Source: Alphaproteobacteria bacterium HGW-Alphaproteobacteria-18
Lineage (GTDB): Bacteria; Pseudomonadota; Alphaproteobacteria; Caulobacterales; Hyphomonadaceae
NCBI GenBank assembly: GCA_002841155.1
Contig: PHEH01000016.1
Location: 63,416 to 100,378 of the forward strand
Reading direction: 5' to 3'
Length of the DNA: 36,963 nucleotides
Below, piece by piece: positions 1 to 6,532 of this stretch; within the stretch, counting starts at the first letter, position 1, and every line of letters starts with the position of its first letter. Position numbers and translations under genes: made by a program. The notes beneath the pieces are model-generated. The model had not been told where the DNA came from. It saw only the letters and a program-made list of their open reading frames with translations, and did no database searches.

Positions 1-340
1 CCTCCGCCGGCCAACCCCTCAGCCCCAAACGCGGGTATCCTCCCCTGCGAAGCGGGGGAGGTGGACGCGAAGCGGACGGAGGGGGGAGCCCCAAGCGCCA
101 ACACCTCCTAGCCGAGAGCAGCCCCACCCCGCAGCTCGGGCAATCGCCATGCGATTGCTTGTCCTCGCAGCCCCCATAGTCATGGGGAGGGGGCACGTCG
201 CCCTCCGTGAAAACCCTCTCCTCTCCCCACCCACAACAGGTCCCCTCCCCCAGACTTGGGGGAGGGATAGGGTGGGGGCGCTCTCCGCAAGCACTCACCC
301 ACCGGCCGCGCCCCGCGCGTTCCGGCCGCCCGCGCACCCC
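1..340. repeat. Repeat-rich intergenic region at the left edge
   Basis: I see no credible gene here; reading frames across it are low-complexity Arg/Pro/Gly strings created by GC-rich palindromes. It holds three kinds of repeat. First, positions 36-64 carry a palindrome of the form TCCCCTGCGAAGCGGGGGA, which recurs at 8462-8488 and, inverted and slightly changed, at 8397-8421. Second, positions 140-158 form a perfect 8-bp hairpin, GCAATCGC-CAT-GCGATTGC. Third, positions 171-285 are a compound block that recurs at 36446-36574. Together these look like dispersed extragenic repeats rather than a gene remnant. Confidence 0.7.
171..285. repeat. Dispersed compound repeat, copy 1
   Basis: This block shares several stretches in the same order with 36446-36574: a CCATAGTCATGGGGAGGGGGCA segment, a CACAACAGGTCCCCTCCCC segment, and a GGGAGGGATAGGGTGGGG tail. 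The core at 243-266 is an inverted repeat, CCCTCCCCCA-GACT-TGGGGGAGGG, able to form a 10-bp stem. The middle segment differs between copies while the palindromic ends are conserved, as in a non-autonomous extragenic repeat family. No transposase lies nearby. Confidence 0.75.
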
Positions 341-380
341 CAAACGAAAAACACCGGCGAAGCCCTGCCCCACCGGTGTT
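341..380 (-). terminator. Rho-independent terminator after glpX
   Basis: Read on the minus strand just past the glpX stop, AACACCGG (380 to 373) pairs with CCGGTGTT (357 to 350), and TTTCGTTT follows. The stem is 8 bp with a 15-nt loop. It is 28 nt downstream of the glpX stop codon and is the natural end of the hom-glpX transcript. Confidence 0.75.
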
Positions 381-407
381 CTTTTTCAAAGGACAGAAAG
401 CCCCGTA

Positions 408-1361
408 TCAGATGCGGCGCGACGACCGCACATTGCGGACCATGCCATTCGTCGAGGTCATCACCAGCGTATGCGTATGAATACGGCCATCTTTCTGGAC
501 CACACCGTCGAGCAGCGTGCCCTTGGTCACGCCCGTCGCGCAGAACACGGTCTCGCCCGAGGCAAGCTCATTGAGGCTGTAGGTCTTGCCGAAATCGGTG
601 ATGCCGGTGCGGCTGGCGCGCTTCTTCTCGTCCTCATTGCGGAAGACGAGACGGCCGAGCATCTGCCCGCCCACGCATTTCAGCGCGGCCGCCGCCAGCA
701 CGCCTTCCGGCGCTCCGCCCTGGCCGACATACATGTCGATCCCGGTCAGCGGATCGGTTGTGGCAATCACGCCGGCCACGTCACCGTCCGTGATCAGAAC
801 AACGCGCGCGCCGGCAGAGCGCAGCGAGTCGATGATGGCCTGGTGGCGCGGGCGATCAAGCACGCACACGGTCATGTCTTCAACCTTGCGCTTGCGGTGC
901 TTGGCGAGGGCCTTGATGTTTTCAGCCGGGCTCGCTTCAAGGCTGATGATGCCTTCAGGATAGCCGGGGCCAATGGCGATCTTGTCCATATAGGTGTCGG
1001 GCGCATGCAGCAGGCCGCCACGCGGCGCGATCGCCAGAACGGCGCAGGCGTCCGGCATGGCTTTCGCCGTCAGCGTCGTGCCTTCCAGCGGGTCCAGCGC
1101 GATGTCGATTTCCGGGCCGTTCCCGGTGCCGACTTCCTCGCCAATGTAAAGCATCGGCGCTTCGTCGCGCTCGCCCTCGCCGATCACGACCCGGCCTTTG
1201 AAGTCCACCGCGTTGAAAGCCGTCCGCATGGCGTCCACAGCGGCCGCATCTGCCTTCTTCTCATCCCCGTGTCCCACAAGGCGGGACGCCGCAATCGCAG
1301 CCAGTTCCGCAACATTTACCATTGCATCGGCAAGGCTGGAGGTCAGAACGCTGTTATCCAT
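408..1361 (-). CDS. glpX: Class II fructose-1,6-bisphosphatase
   Basis: This 317-residue protein matches the GlpX family in length and motifs. It hydrolyses fructose-1,6-bisphosphate to fructose-6-phosphate, the committed cytosolic step of gluconeogenesis, with divalent metal. Visible motifs are GEGERDEAPML (61-71), the metal/phosphate motif DPLEGT (90-95) and DGDVAG (192-197). The ATG is preceded by a GGAGAA ribosome site. It lies 54 nt downstream of hom on the same strand, an arrangement common in alphaproteobacteria, so the two are probably co-transcribed. A hairpin terminator follows at 341-380. Some alphaproteobacterial GlpX proteins also act on sedoheptulose-1,7-bisphosphate; the sequence does not show whether this one does. 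Confidence 0.95.
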   Translation of the reverse strand: MDNSVLTSSLADAMVNVAELAAIAASRLVGHGDEKKADAAAVDAMRTAFNAVDFKGRVVIGEGERDEAPMLYIGEEVGTGNGPEIDIALDPLEGTTLTAKAMPDACAVLAIAPRGGLLHAPDTYMDKIAIGPGYPEGIISLEASPAENIKALAKHRKRKVEDMTVCVLDRPRHQAIIDSLRSAGARVVLITDGDVAGVIATTDPLTGIDMYVGQGGAPEGVLAAAALKCVGGQMLGRLVFRNEDEKKRASRTGITDFGKTYSLNELASGETVFCATGVTKGTLLDGVVQKDGRIHTHTLVMTSTNGMVRNVRSSRRI

Positions 1362-1415
1362 AGGTTTTTCTCCGAAATCGGGTCATCATTCATTTTCTGT
1401 AAGCGGCCTAAGCAA

Positions 1416-2699
1416 TTAGCTTGCCGTTTCGATTCTGATCAGTCGGGGCGCGTCCACGGTAACGCCGAGCGCCTCGATGCGGGCAATGGCAGAGAGGATC
1501 TGCCGGCGCGGGCAGCGATGCGTCACCACAGCCACAGGGCTGGCGCCGCTTTCATCGGCCGAATCCTGGAGCAGCTTGTCCACAGACACGCCCTCTTCGG
1601 CCAGCGCTTCAGTCAGCGCCGCCAGCGTGCCGGGCTTGTCGGTCAGGCGCACGCGCAGGAAGAAAGGCGACACCTCCTCCTGCCCGCCCGCCACGAAAGG
1701 CTGGGCCACATGGTGCTGCGCGCGGCCAAAGGCATTGCGGATGGCCGGGCGGAAGAGTTTGGCCACATCGCCCATCACAGCGCTCGCTGTCGGGCCGGAG
1801 CCTGCGCCGGGGCCGGTCAGCACCACCGCGCCAAGTGGATCACCTTCCACACGCACGGAGTTCAGCGACCCATCAATCCGCGCCAGCGAATGTCCAAGCG
1901 GCAGCGCCATCGGCTCCACCCGGCAGACAACGCCGCCCGGCGTCAGAACGCCTTCGGCAATCAGCTTGATGCGGAAGCCCAGCCGGTCAGCCAGGCGCAG
2001 GTCCAGAAGGCCTATATCCTCAATACCGCGCACCGAAACCTTCGAGAAATCAAGATCCGCCGAGAAGGCAATCGCCGACAGGATCGCCGCCTTATGGGCC
2101 GCGTCCATGCCCGAAACGTCCAGCGTCGGGTCCGCCTCGGCATAGCCGCGCTTCTGGGCTTCCTCCAGAACGTCCTCATAGGACCGCCCGGTCTCCAGCA
2201 TCGTGGACGTGATGAAATTGCAGGTGCCGTTCAGAATGCCCGAAACCCGGGTCACTTCGGTGCCCGCCAGGCTGTCGCGCAGCACGCGCACCACCGGAAT
2301 GCCGCCAGCCACAGCCGCTTCAAACAGCAGGTCCACCTGCTTCTCGGCGGCCAGCGCGGCCAGCATGTTGCCATGCTTGGCGATCAGCGCCTTGTTGGCG
2401 GTCACCACATGCTTGCCCGCCCGAAGCGCCGATTCCACGGCAAACTTGGCCGGGCCATCCGATCCGCCGATCAGCTCGACAAACACGTCCACATTGGGGT
2501 CTTCGGCCAGCGTCGCGGCGTCATCAAACCAGGTATAGGCATCGGTATTCACCGGCCGGTTGCGGTTCTGCGAGCGTGCGCTCACACCGGCAATCTCGAC
2601 CTTGCCCGGCAGGCGCAGGCGGTCCTGACGTTGCACCAGTTCAATCAGCCCGGCGCCCACATGACCGAGGCCAGCAATTCCAATTCTCAAAGGCCCCAC
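1416..2699 (-). CDS. hom: Homoserine dehydrogenase
   Basis: This 427-residue enzyme reduces aspartate-4-semialdehyde to homoserine with NAD(P)H, the branch point toward threonine and methionine. It has an N-terminal Rossmann motif, GLGHVG (10-15), a catalytic region containing GGIPVVRVLRDSL and SGILNGTCNFI, and a C-terminal ACT domain (about 345-420, around RLTDKPGTLAALTEAL) that usually mediates threonine feedback. The predicted start is GTG, preceded by an AAAGGGG ribosome site. No better ATG lies before the Rossmann strand, so GTG is preferred. It is upstream of glpX in the same orientation. The next gene upstream, the aminotransferase at 4813, is separated by a zinc-ribbon gene and an AT-richer island. 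Confidence 0.95.
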   Translation of the reverse strand: MGPLRIGIAGLGHVGAGLIELVQRQDRLRLPGKVEIAGVSARSQNRNRPVNTDAYTWFDDAATLAEDPNVDVFVELIGGSDGPAKFAVESALRAGKHVVTANKALIAKHGNMLAALAAEKQVDLLFEAAVAGGIPVVRVLRDSLAGTEVTRVSGILNGTCNFITSTMLETGRSYEDVLEEAQKRGYAEADPTLDVSGMDAAHKAAILSAIAFSADLDFSKVSVRGIEDIGLLDLRLADRLGFRIKLIAEGVLTPGGVVCRVEPMALPLGHSLARIDGSLNSVRVEGDPLGAVVLTGPGAGSGPTASAVMGDVAKLFRPAIRNAFGRAQHHVAQPFVAGGQEEVSPFFLRVRLTDKPGTLAALTEALAEEGVSVDKLLQDSADESGASPVAVVTHRCPRRQILSAIARIEALGVTVDAPRLIRIETAS

Positions 2700-2778
2700 A
2701 AGGCGCCCCTTTTCATCTCTTACGGTTCGGGCTGCTGCCTAGCCTTTTTGACGCAACCTTGGAAGGGGCAAGCCTCCC

Positions 2779-2834
2779 GTAGGGTGCATTAAGCGAAGTG
2801 CAATGCACCATCCCCCCCGGCCATAAGGTGCATT
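2779..2834. repeat. GGTGCATT palindromic extragenic repeat
   Basis: GGTGCATT (2783-2790) and AATGCACC (2802-2809) form a perfect 8-bp inverted repeat around AAGCGAAGTGC, preceded by GTA. A third half-copy, GGTGCATT, lies at 2827-2834. The pattern resembles the widespread bacterial palindrome of the GTAGGGTGCGTTA...TAACGCACC type. It sits in the 158-nt gap between the zinc-ribbon gene stop and the hom start, so it would lie in the leader of hom if the two were co-transcribed. Confidence 0.65.
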
Positions 2835-2857
2835 GCGGCCGTTGGCCTTGATGAACC

Positions 2858-3073
2858 CTACTTTTTCTTGAAGCCAGCTTTGAAATCGGCCTTGCCCAAA
2901 TCCAGCCGCTTCTTGAGGTCCGGCTCCGGTTTGGGCGCTGAACCCTCACCCTTCCCATCACCCTGCGGATTAGGCAGCTGGGAATAACCGCACTTCCAGC
3001 AGATCGACACCAGCGGGGCCAGCGGCGCCTTGCAGATATAGCAAGTCCCGTCCCCCAAACTGTCCTTCGACAT
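2858..3073 (-). CDS. Small zinc-ribbon protein
   Basis: A 71-residue protein beginning MSKDSLGDG, with CYIC near residue 12 and CWKC near residue 26. The two CxxC knuckles form a plausible zinc ribbon. The C-terminal half is charged and low-complexity (KPEPDLKKRLDLGKADFKAG), ending in a lysine run. The start at 3073 is chosen because GGGGAG lies about 8 nt upstream; an in-frame start at 3103 would add ten residues without a better site. It is upstream of hom on the same strand. I do not recognise a specific function. Similar short zinc ribbons act as protein or nucleic-acid binding modules, but nothing here decides which. Confidence 0.7.
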   Translation of the reverse strand: MSKDSLGDGTCYICKAPLAPLVSICWKCGYSQLPNPQGDGKGEGSAPKPEPDLKKRLDLGKADFKAGFKKK

Positions 3074-3103
3074 CGCGCGCTCCCCTGACTGGCCAATCGC
3101 CAC

Positions 3104-3359
3104 TCTCTGACCTTAAAGGCGCAAAAACTGCGTGTTTCAGGTCAGGGAATTGCGCTGGCTCGGCGTAATTGGACTGGAAGCAGAAATGGCGCCGCTCGAA
3201 CCGCTCTGTCGGAAATCTCGGATATGCCGAGATACCAAATAGTGTTTTATCCGCAGCACCGCAGATGGAAGATTATTCTATCAAATGGGATGTTTGCAGA
3301 AATCGGATAAGCTGCCACAAAAGTCTACAGCGCGGCGCGACAAAGCGCATGGAAAGAAG
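3104..3359. other. Non-coding leader at the left edge of an AT-richer island
   Basis: Base composition shifts toward A+T from about 3120-3170 onward. The short frames here have no recognisable protein. A perfect 7-bp hairpin, ATCTCGG-ATATG-CCGAGAT, lies at 3215-3233, some 125 nt before the nuclease-like gene. It has no following T-run of terminator length, so an operator or leader structure is possible. I found no obvious direct repeat shared with the right edge near 4800. Confidence 0.5.
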
Positions 3360-4796
3360 ATGACGAAAAAGATACTCAGAGTAGGTTTCGATCTGGCAAG
3401 CGATGAAGTCGAATATCAAGAGTTCGACAGCAAGGCGTCTTTGCTGGATTGGGATATAATTTTATTTTCGCCCTCTATTTCTAGAATAGCATACTCTGGA
3501 TATGAAGATTCTGAATACCAAGGTAAGCTCTGCTTGAGCGATACCAAATCCTTCCGGCTAAAAGATGCCTGCGCTCATTGGCGGCATCAGATCAAAGATG
3601 CTGTAGATTGCGGCAGGACAGTATTCGTATTCCTAACTGAAGTCGTAGAAGTCTTTGTCGCAACTGGAACCAAAAATACATCCGGGACCGGACGTAATCA
3701 GAAAGTTACTCGCCACGTTGAGTTATTCAGCAATTACAAATCAATTCCAATTTCGGACGTCCCGGTATCGGCCACCGGAAGCAGAATGAAACTTGCTGAA
3801 CCATACAAGGACGCCTTCCAAGATTATTGGAATGAGTTCGAGCAGTACTCCGAGTACAAATCAACTTTCCCTAAGTCTTTAAAGAATGCTTCGATAGTTA
3901 CAACAACGGGAGAACGCCCCGTAAGCTTGGTTTTTCGTAACCAAGCATCCAATGGATCGTTGATACTTCTTCCTAGCATTGACTTTCAAAATGAGCGTTT
4001 CATCGAAGATGATGATGAGGGCTGGGACTGGTCAAGCGAAGGTAGGCAGTTTGCCTCTCGCTTGATCAAATCTCTCGTCCAATTGGACTCTTCAATTCGC
4101 AAAGGTTTGGAGCGATCTCCAGAACCTGATTGGGCCAATCATGAATCTTACGCGACCCAATTAGAGCACCGGCTCAAACAGGAACTGCTGCTTGCACAAG
4201 AATCTGTAGAGAGAGCGATTGCGGCAAAAGAGAAGGTGGAAAGCGAGTTACAGTCGGCTGGAGAATTGCGAGCGCTTTTGTATGAGAAGGGCCGGCCGCT
4301 AGAGCAGGCAATTATTGCCGCACTCCGCATTCTTGGATTTCACGCTGAGCAGTTTCAAGACGAAAATTCCGAATTTGATGCAGTATTTAAATGCTCCGAT
4401 GGCAGATTAATTGGAGAAGCCGAAGGAAAAGACACAAAAGCCGTTAATATCGACAAGCTCAGGCAGTTATCGATGAATATTCATGAAGATCTGCAAAGAG
4501 ATGAAGTTCTAGTTCCCGCCAAGGGGATTTTATTTGGAAATGGTTACCGCTTTACCGCGCCGGAATTACGCTCCGAAACTTTCACTGCCAAATGTAAATT
4601 GTCGGCGACCACGACCAACATCGGGTTAGTGTCCACAACAGACCTATTTGGAATCGTGAGGTATCTACGGGAGAACCGAAATGACAGCTTTGCCTCCGCT
4701 TGTAGAAGAGTAATGCTAGAGAGCAACGGTGTAATCGTCTTTCCAGAGGTCCCAGCGGACTACGAAGAAAATCGCGGTCCGCTGGAAAAAAATTAG
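3360..4796 (+). CDS. Predicted PD-(D/E)XK nuclease-like protein with coiled coil
   Basis: This 478-residue protein comes from a visibly AT-richer gene than its neighbours, with codon choice unlike the surrounding core genes, which suggests transfer. The start at 3360 is chosen for the GGAAAGA just upstream; an in-frame start at 3285 would only add non-homologous residues. The N-terminal 200 residues form an uncharacterised alpha/beta region. Residues about 265-310 are a Glu/Lys-rich coiled coil. The C-terminal part (310-435) carries an apparent restriction-endonuclease-like core: E315, D340 in SEFDAVF, and E355-G-K357 in GEAEGKD, spaced as in PD-(D/E)XK nucleases. A solitary nuclease of this kind would fit a stand-alone defence or DNA-processing role, but that is inference. 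No methylase, helicase or toxin/antitoxin partner is adjacent. A 9-bp stem (4752-4760 with 4777-4785) overlaps its 3' end. Confidence 0.75.
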   Translation: MTKKILRVGFDLASDEVEYQEFDSKASLLDWDIILFSPSISRIAYSGYEDSEYQGKLCLSDTKSFRLKDACAHWRHQIKDAVDCGRTVFVFLTEVVEVFVATGTKNTSGTGRNQKVTRHVELFSNYKSIPISDVPVSATGSRMKLAEPYKDAFQDYWNEFEQYSEYKSTFPKSLKNASIVTTTGERPVSLVFRNQASNGSLILLPSIDFQNERFIEDDDEGWDWSSEGRQFASRLIKSLVQLDSSIRKGLERSPEPDWANHESYATQLEHRLKQELLLAQESVERAIAAKEKVESELQSAGELRALLYEKGRPLEQAIIAALRILGFHAEQFQDENSEFDAVFKCSDGRLIGEAEGKDTKAVNIDKLRQLSMNIHEDLQRDEVLVPAKGILFGNGYRFTAPELRSETFTAKCKLSATTTNIGLVSTTDLFGIVRYLRENRNDSFASACRRVMLESNGVIVFPEVPADYEENRGPLEKN

Positions 4797-4812
4797 CATC
4801 TCTGGAGGCACC

Positions 4813-6027
4813 CTACTCCGCAGCCGCCACCGCCGGCTTGATCTCCTTCACGCCGCGCGAGGCGAGGAACTTCCGGATGTTGCGGCCCGCCTGGCGGATG
4901 CGCTGCTCATTTTCCACCAGCGCGATGCGGACATAATCGTCCCCATGCTCGCCAAAGCCGGCGCCGGGCGCCACGGCCACATGCGCCTCGTTGATGAGCT
5001 GCAGGGCAAACTCAAGGCTGCCCAGATGGCGCAGCTGTTCCGGGATCGGCGCCCAGGCAAACATCGAGGCCTTGGGGCTCGGCACCGGCCAGCCGGCGCG
5101 GGTGAAGCTGTCCACCAGCACATCGCGGCGCGCCTTGTAAATCGCCCGTGTCTCGGCCACGCATTCCTGCGGCCCGTCAAGCGCGGCCACAGCGGCCACC
5201 TGGATCGGCGTATACGCGCCGTAATCGAGATAGGATTTCACCCGGGCAAGCGCGCCAACGAGCTTCTCATTGCCCGCCACAAAGCCCATCCGCCAGCCGG
5301 CCATGGAATAGGTCTTCGACATGGTGGTGAATTCCACCGCGATGTCTTTTGCCCCGTCCACCTGCAGGATCGAGGGCGTGGGCTCCTCGAAATAGATCTC
5401 GTTATAGGCAAGGTCGGAGAGCACCCAGAGGTCATGCTTCTTGGCGAACTTCACGGCCTCTTTGTAGAAGTCGAGATCGCACACCGCCGCCGTCGGGTTG
5501 GACGGGAAGCAGAGCACCATCGCCGTTGGCGGCGGCACGGAATACTTCACCGCCCGGCCGAGGTTTGAGAGATACTGCTCAGGCGTATGGGCGGGCACGC
5601 CGCGGATCGAGGCGCCGGCAATGATGAAACCGAAATGGTGCAGCGGATAGGACGGGTCGGGCGCCAGGATCACATCGCCGGGCGCAGAGATCGCCTGGGC
5701 AAGGTTGGCAAAGCCCTCCTTGGAACCGAGCGTGACGATCACCTCCCGGTCCTTGTCCAGCGTCACATCAAAGCGGCGCTTGTAATAATCGGTCAGCGCC
5801 CGGCGCAGGCCCGGGATGCCGCGCGAGGCGGAATAGCCGTTAACGTCGGGCTTGCGGGCGGTCTCGACCAGCTTGTCGACGATATGTTTGGGCGTAGGCA
5901 GGTCAGGGTTGCCCATGCCGAGGTCGATGATGTCGGCGCCCTTGGCGCGCAGCGCCGCCTTGGTGCGGTTCACCTGTTCAAACACGTAAGGCGGAAGGCG
6001 CCGGATCTTGTGAAAGTCGGTGTTCAT
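4813..6027 (-). CDS. alaC: Class I/II PLP aminotransferase, AlaC / LL-DAP aminotransferase type
   Basis: This 404-residue fold-type I aminotransferase starts at MNTDFHKIRRLPPYVF; an in-frame TTG at 6042 is less likely. Visible residues are GMGNPDLPTP (37-46), FPSNPT (174-179), D205 in SDLAYNE contacting the PLP pyridine nitrogen, and the Schiff-base lysine K238 in SKTYSMAGWRMGF. The family transfers amino groups between glutamate and pyruvate (AlaC). Many alphaproteobacterial members are annotated as LL-diaminopimelate aminotransferase, and sequence alone does not settle the substrate. It begins 11 nt after the upstream lipoprotein stop, so the two are probably co-transcribed. In related genomes this aminotransferase commonly sits next to hom, which here lies beyond the AT-richer island. 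Confidence 0.85.
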   Translation of the reverse strand: MNTDFHKIRRLPPYVFEQVNRTKAALRAKGADIIDLGMGNPDLPTPKHIVDKLVETARKPDVNGYSASRGIPGLRRALTDYYKRRFDVTLDKDREVIVTLGSKEGFANLAQAISAPGDVILAPDPSYPLHHFGFIIAGASIRGVPAHTPEQYLSNLGRAVKYSVPPPTAMVLCFPSNPTAAVCDLDFYKEAVKFAKKHDLWVLSDLAYNEIYFEEPTPSILQVDGAKDIAVEFTTMSKTYSMAGWRMGFVAGNEKLVGALARVKSYLDYGAYTPIQVAAVAALDGPQECVAETRAIYKARRDVLVDSFTRAGWPVPSPKASMFAWAPIPEQLRHLGSLEFALQLINEAHVAVAPGAGFGEHGDDYVRIALVENEQRIRQAGRNIRKFLASRGVKEIKPAVAAAE

Positions 6028-6038
6028 TTTCGGAGATC

Positions 6039-6461
6039 TCAAAATTCGTCTTGTGTGACGCGGGGAACGTTGAACTTGCTGCGGATGGCAGCGATTTCGG
6101 CTTCGGTGAGGAAATCGGATTCCGGCGGGATAGCGCCAAAACCCCCAATCATGCTCGCGGCGATGGCGCGGATTTCCTCTGCTCCGCCCACCGCCACGTC
6201 CGCTCGGGGGTCTGCAAAGGCTTGCGCAAGTTCACTGCCCAGATCGAGGCGCGACTTCAGTGTACTTCCAGGCACATTTTTTGGGTCCACTTTGGGAAGC
6301 GTGGCAAGGTCAGGATACCCCTCGCCGCGGATCTCCGTGCGCCGCTCACCATACCAGGCTGGGGCGTTGTTCACGGATTCCCGCACCTTCGAAAACGAAG
6401 ATGAACATCCCGCAATAAGCAGGAAAGACACAATCAGGAGGGGAATCGCCGTGTTTTTCAT
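6039..6461 (-). CDS. Small predicted lipoprotein
   Basis: A 140-residue protein starting MKNTAIPLLIVSFLLIAGC, a classic lipoprotein signal with the lipidated cysteine at residue 19. The mature part is soluble, with no domain I recognise. An in-frame ATG four codons upstream (6473) is an alternative start; longer extensions are unlikely because they run into the phaC promoter region. It is divergent from phaC, with about 70 nt between them, and directly precedes the aminotransferase. Function is unknown; it is probably anchored in the periplasm or outer membrane. Confidence 0.75.
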   Translation of the reverse strand: MKNTAIPLLIVSFLLIAGCSSSFSKVRESVNNAPAWYGERRTEIRGEGYPDLATLPKVDPKNVPGSTLKSRLDLGSELAQAFADPRADVAVGGAEEIRAIAASMIGGFGAIPPESDFLTEAEIAAIRSKFNVPRVTQDEF

Positions 6462-6532
6462 GGTTAAGCTCATTAAATGACAAACATTCCAAAGGATAGA
6501 TAAGCCCAAAGAAGCGGGCGAAACTACGACAC

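Noticed and set aside
207..2792. An 861-codon plus-strand open frame across glpX and hom
   Set aside because: It is antisense to two confidently identified genes and reads as Arg/His-rich low-complexity sequence, as happens in GC-rich DNA when the real gene avoids certain codons.
3169..3363. A 64-codon frame before the nuclease-like gene
   Set aside because: No ribosome site, no domain, and a basic low-complexity ending; the composition fits non-coding leader.
4752..4785. Terminator after the nuclease-like gene
   Set aside because: The 9-bp stem is followed by an A-run rather than a T-run on the gene strand and overlaps the coding end, so it is only noted.
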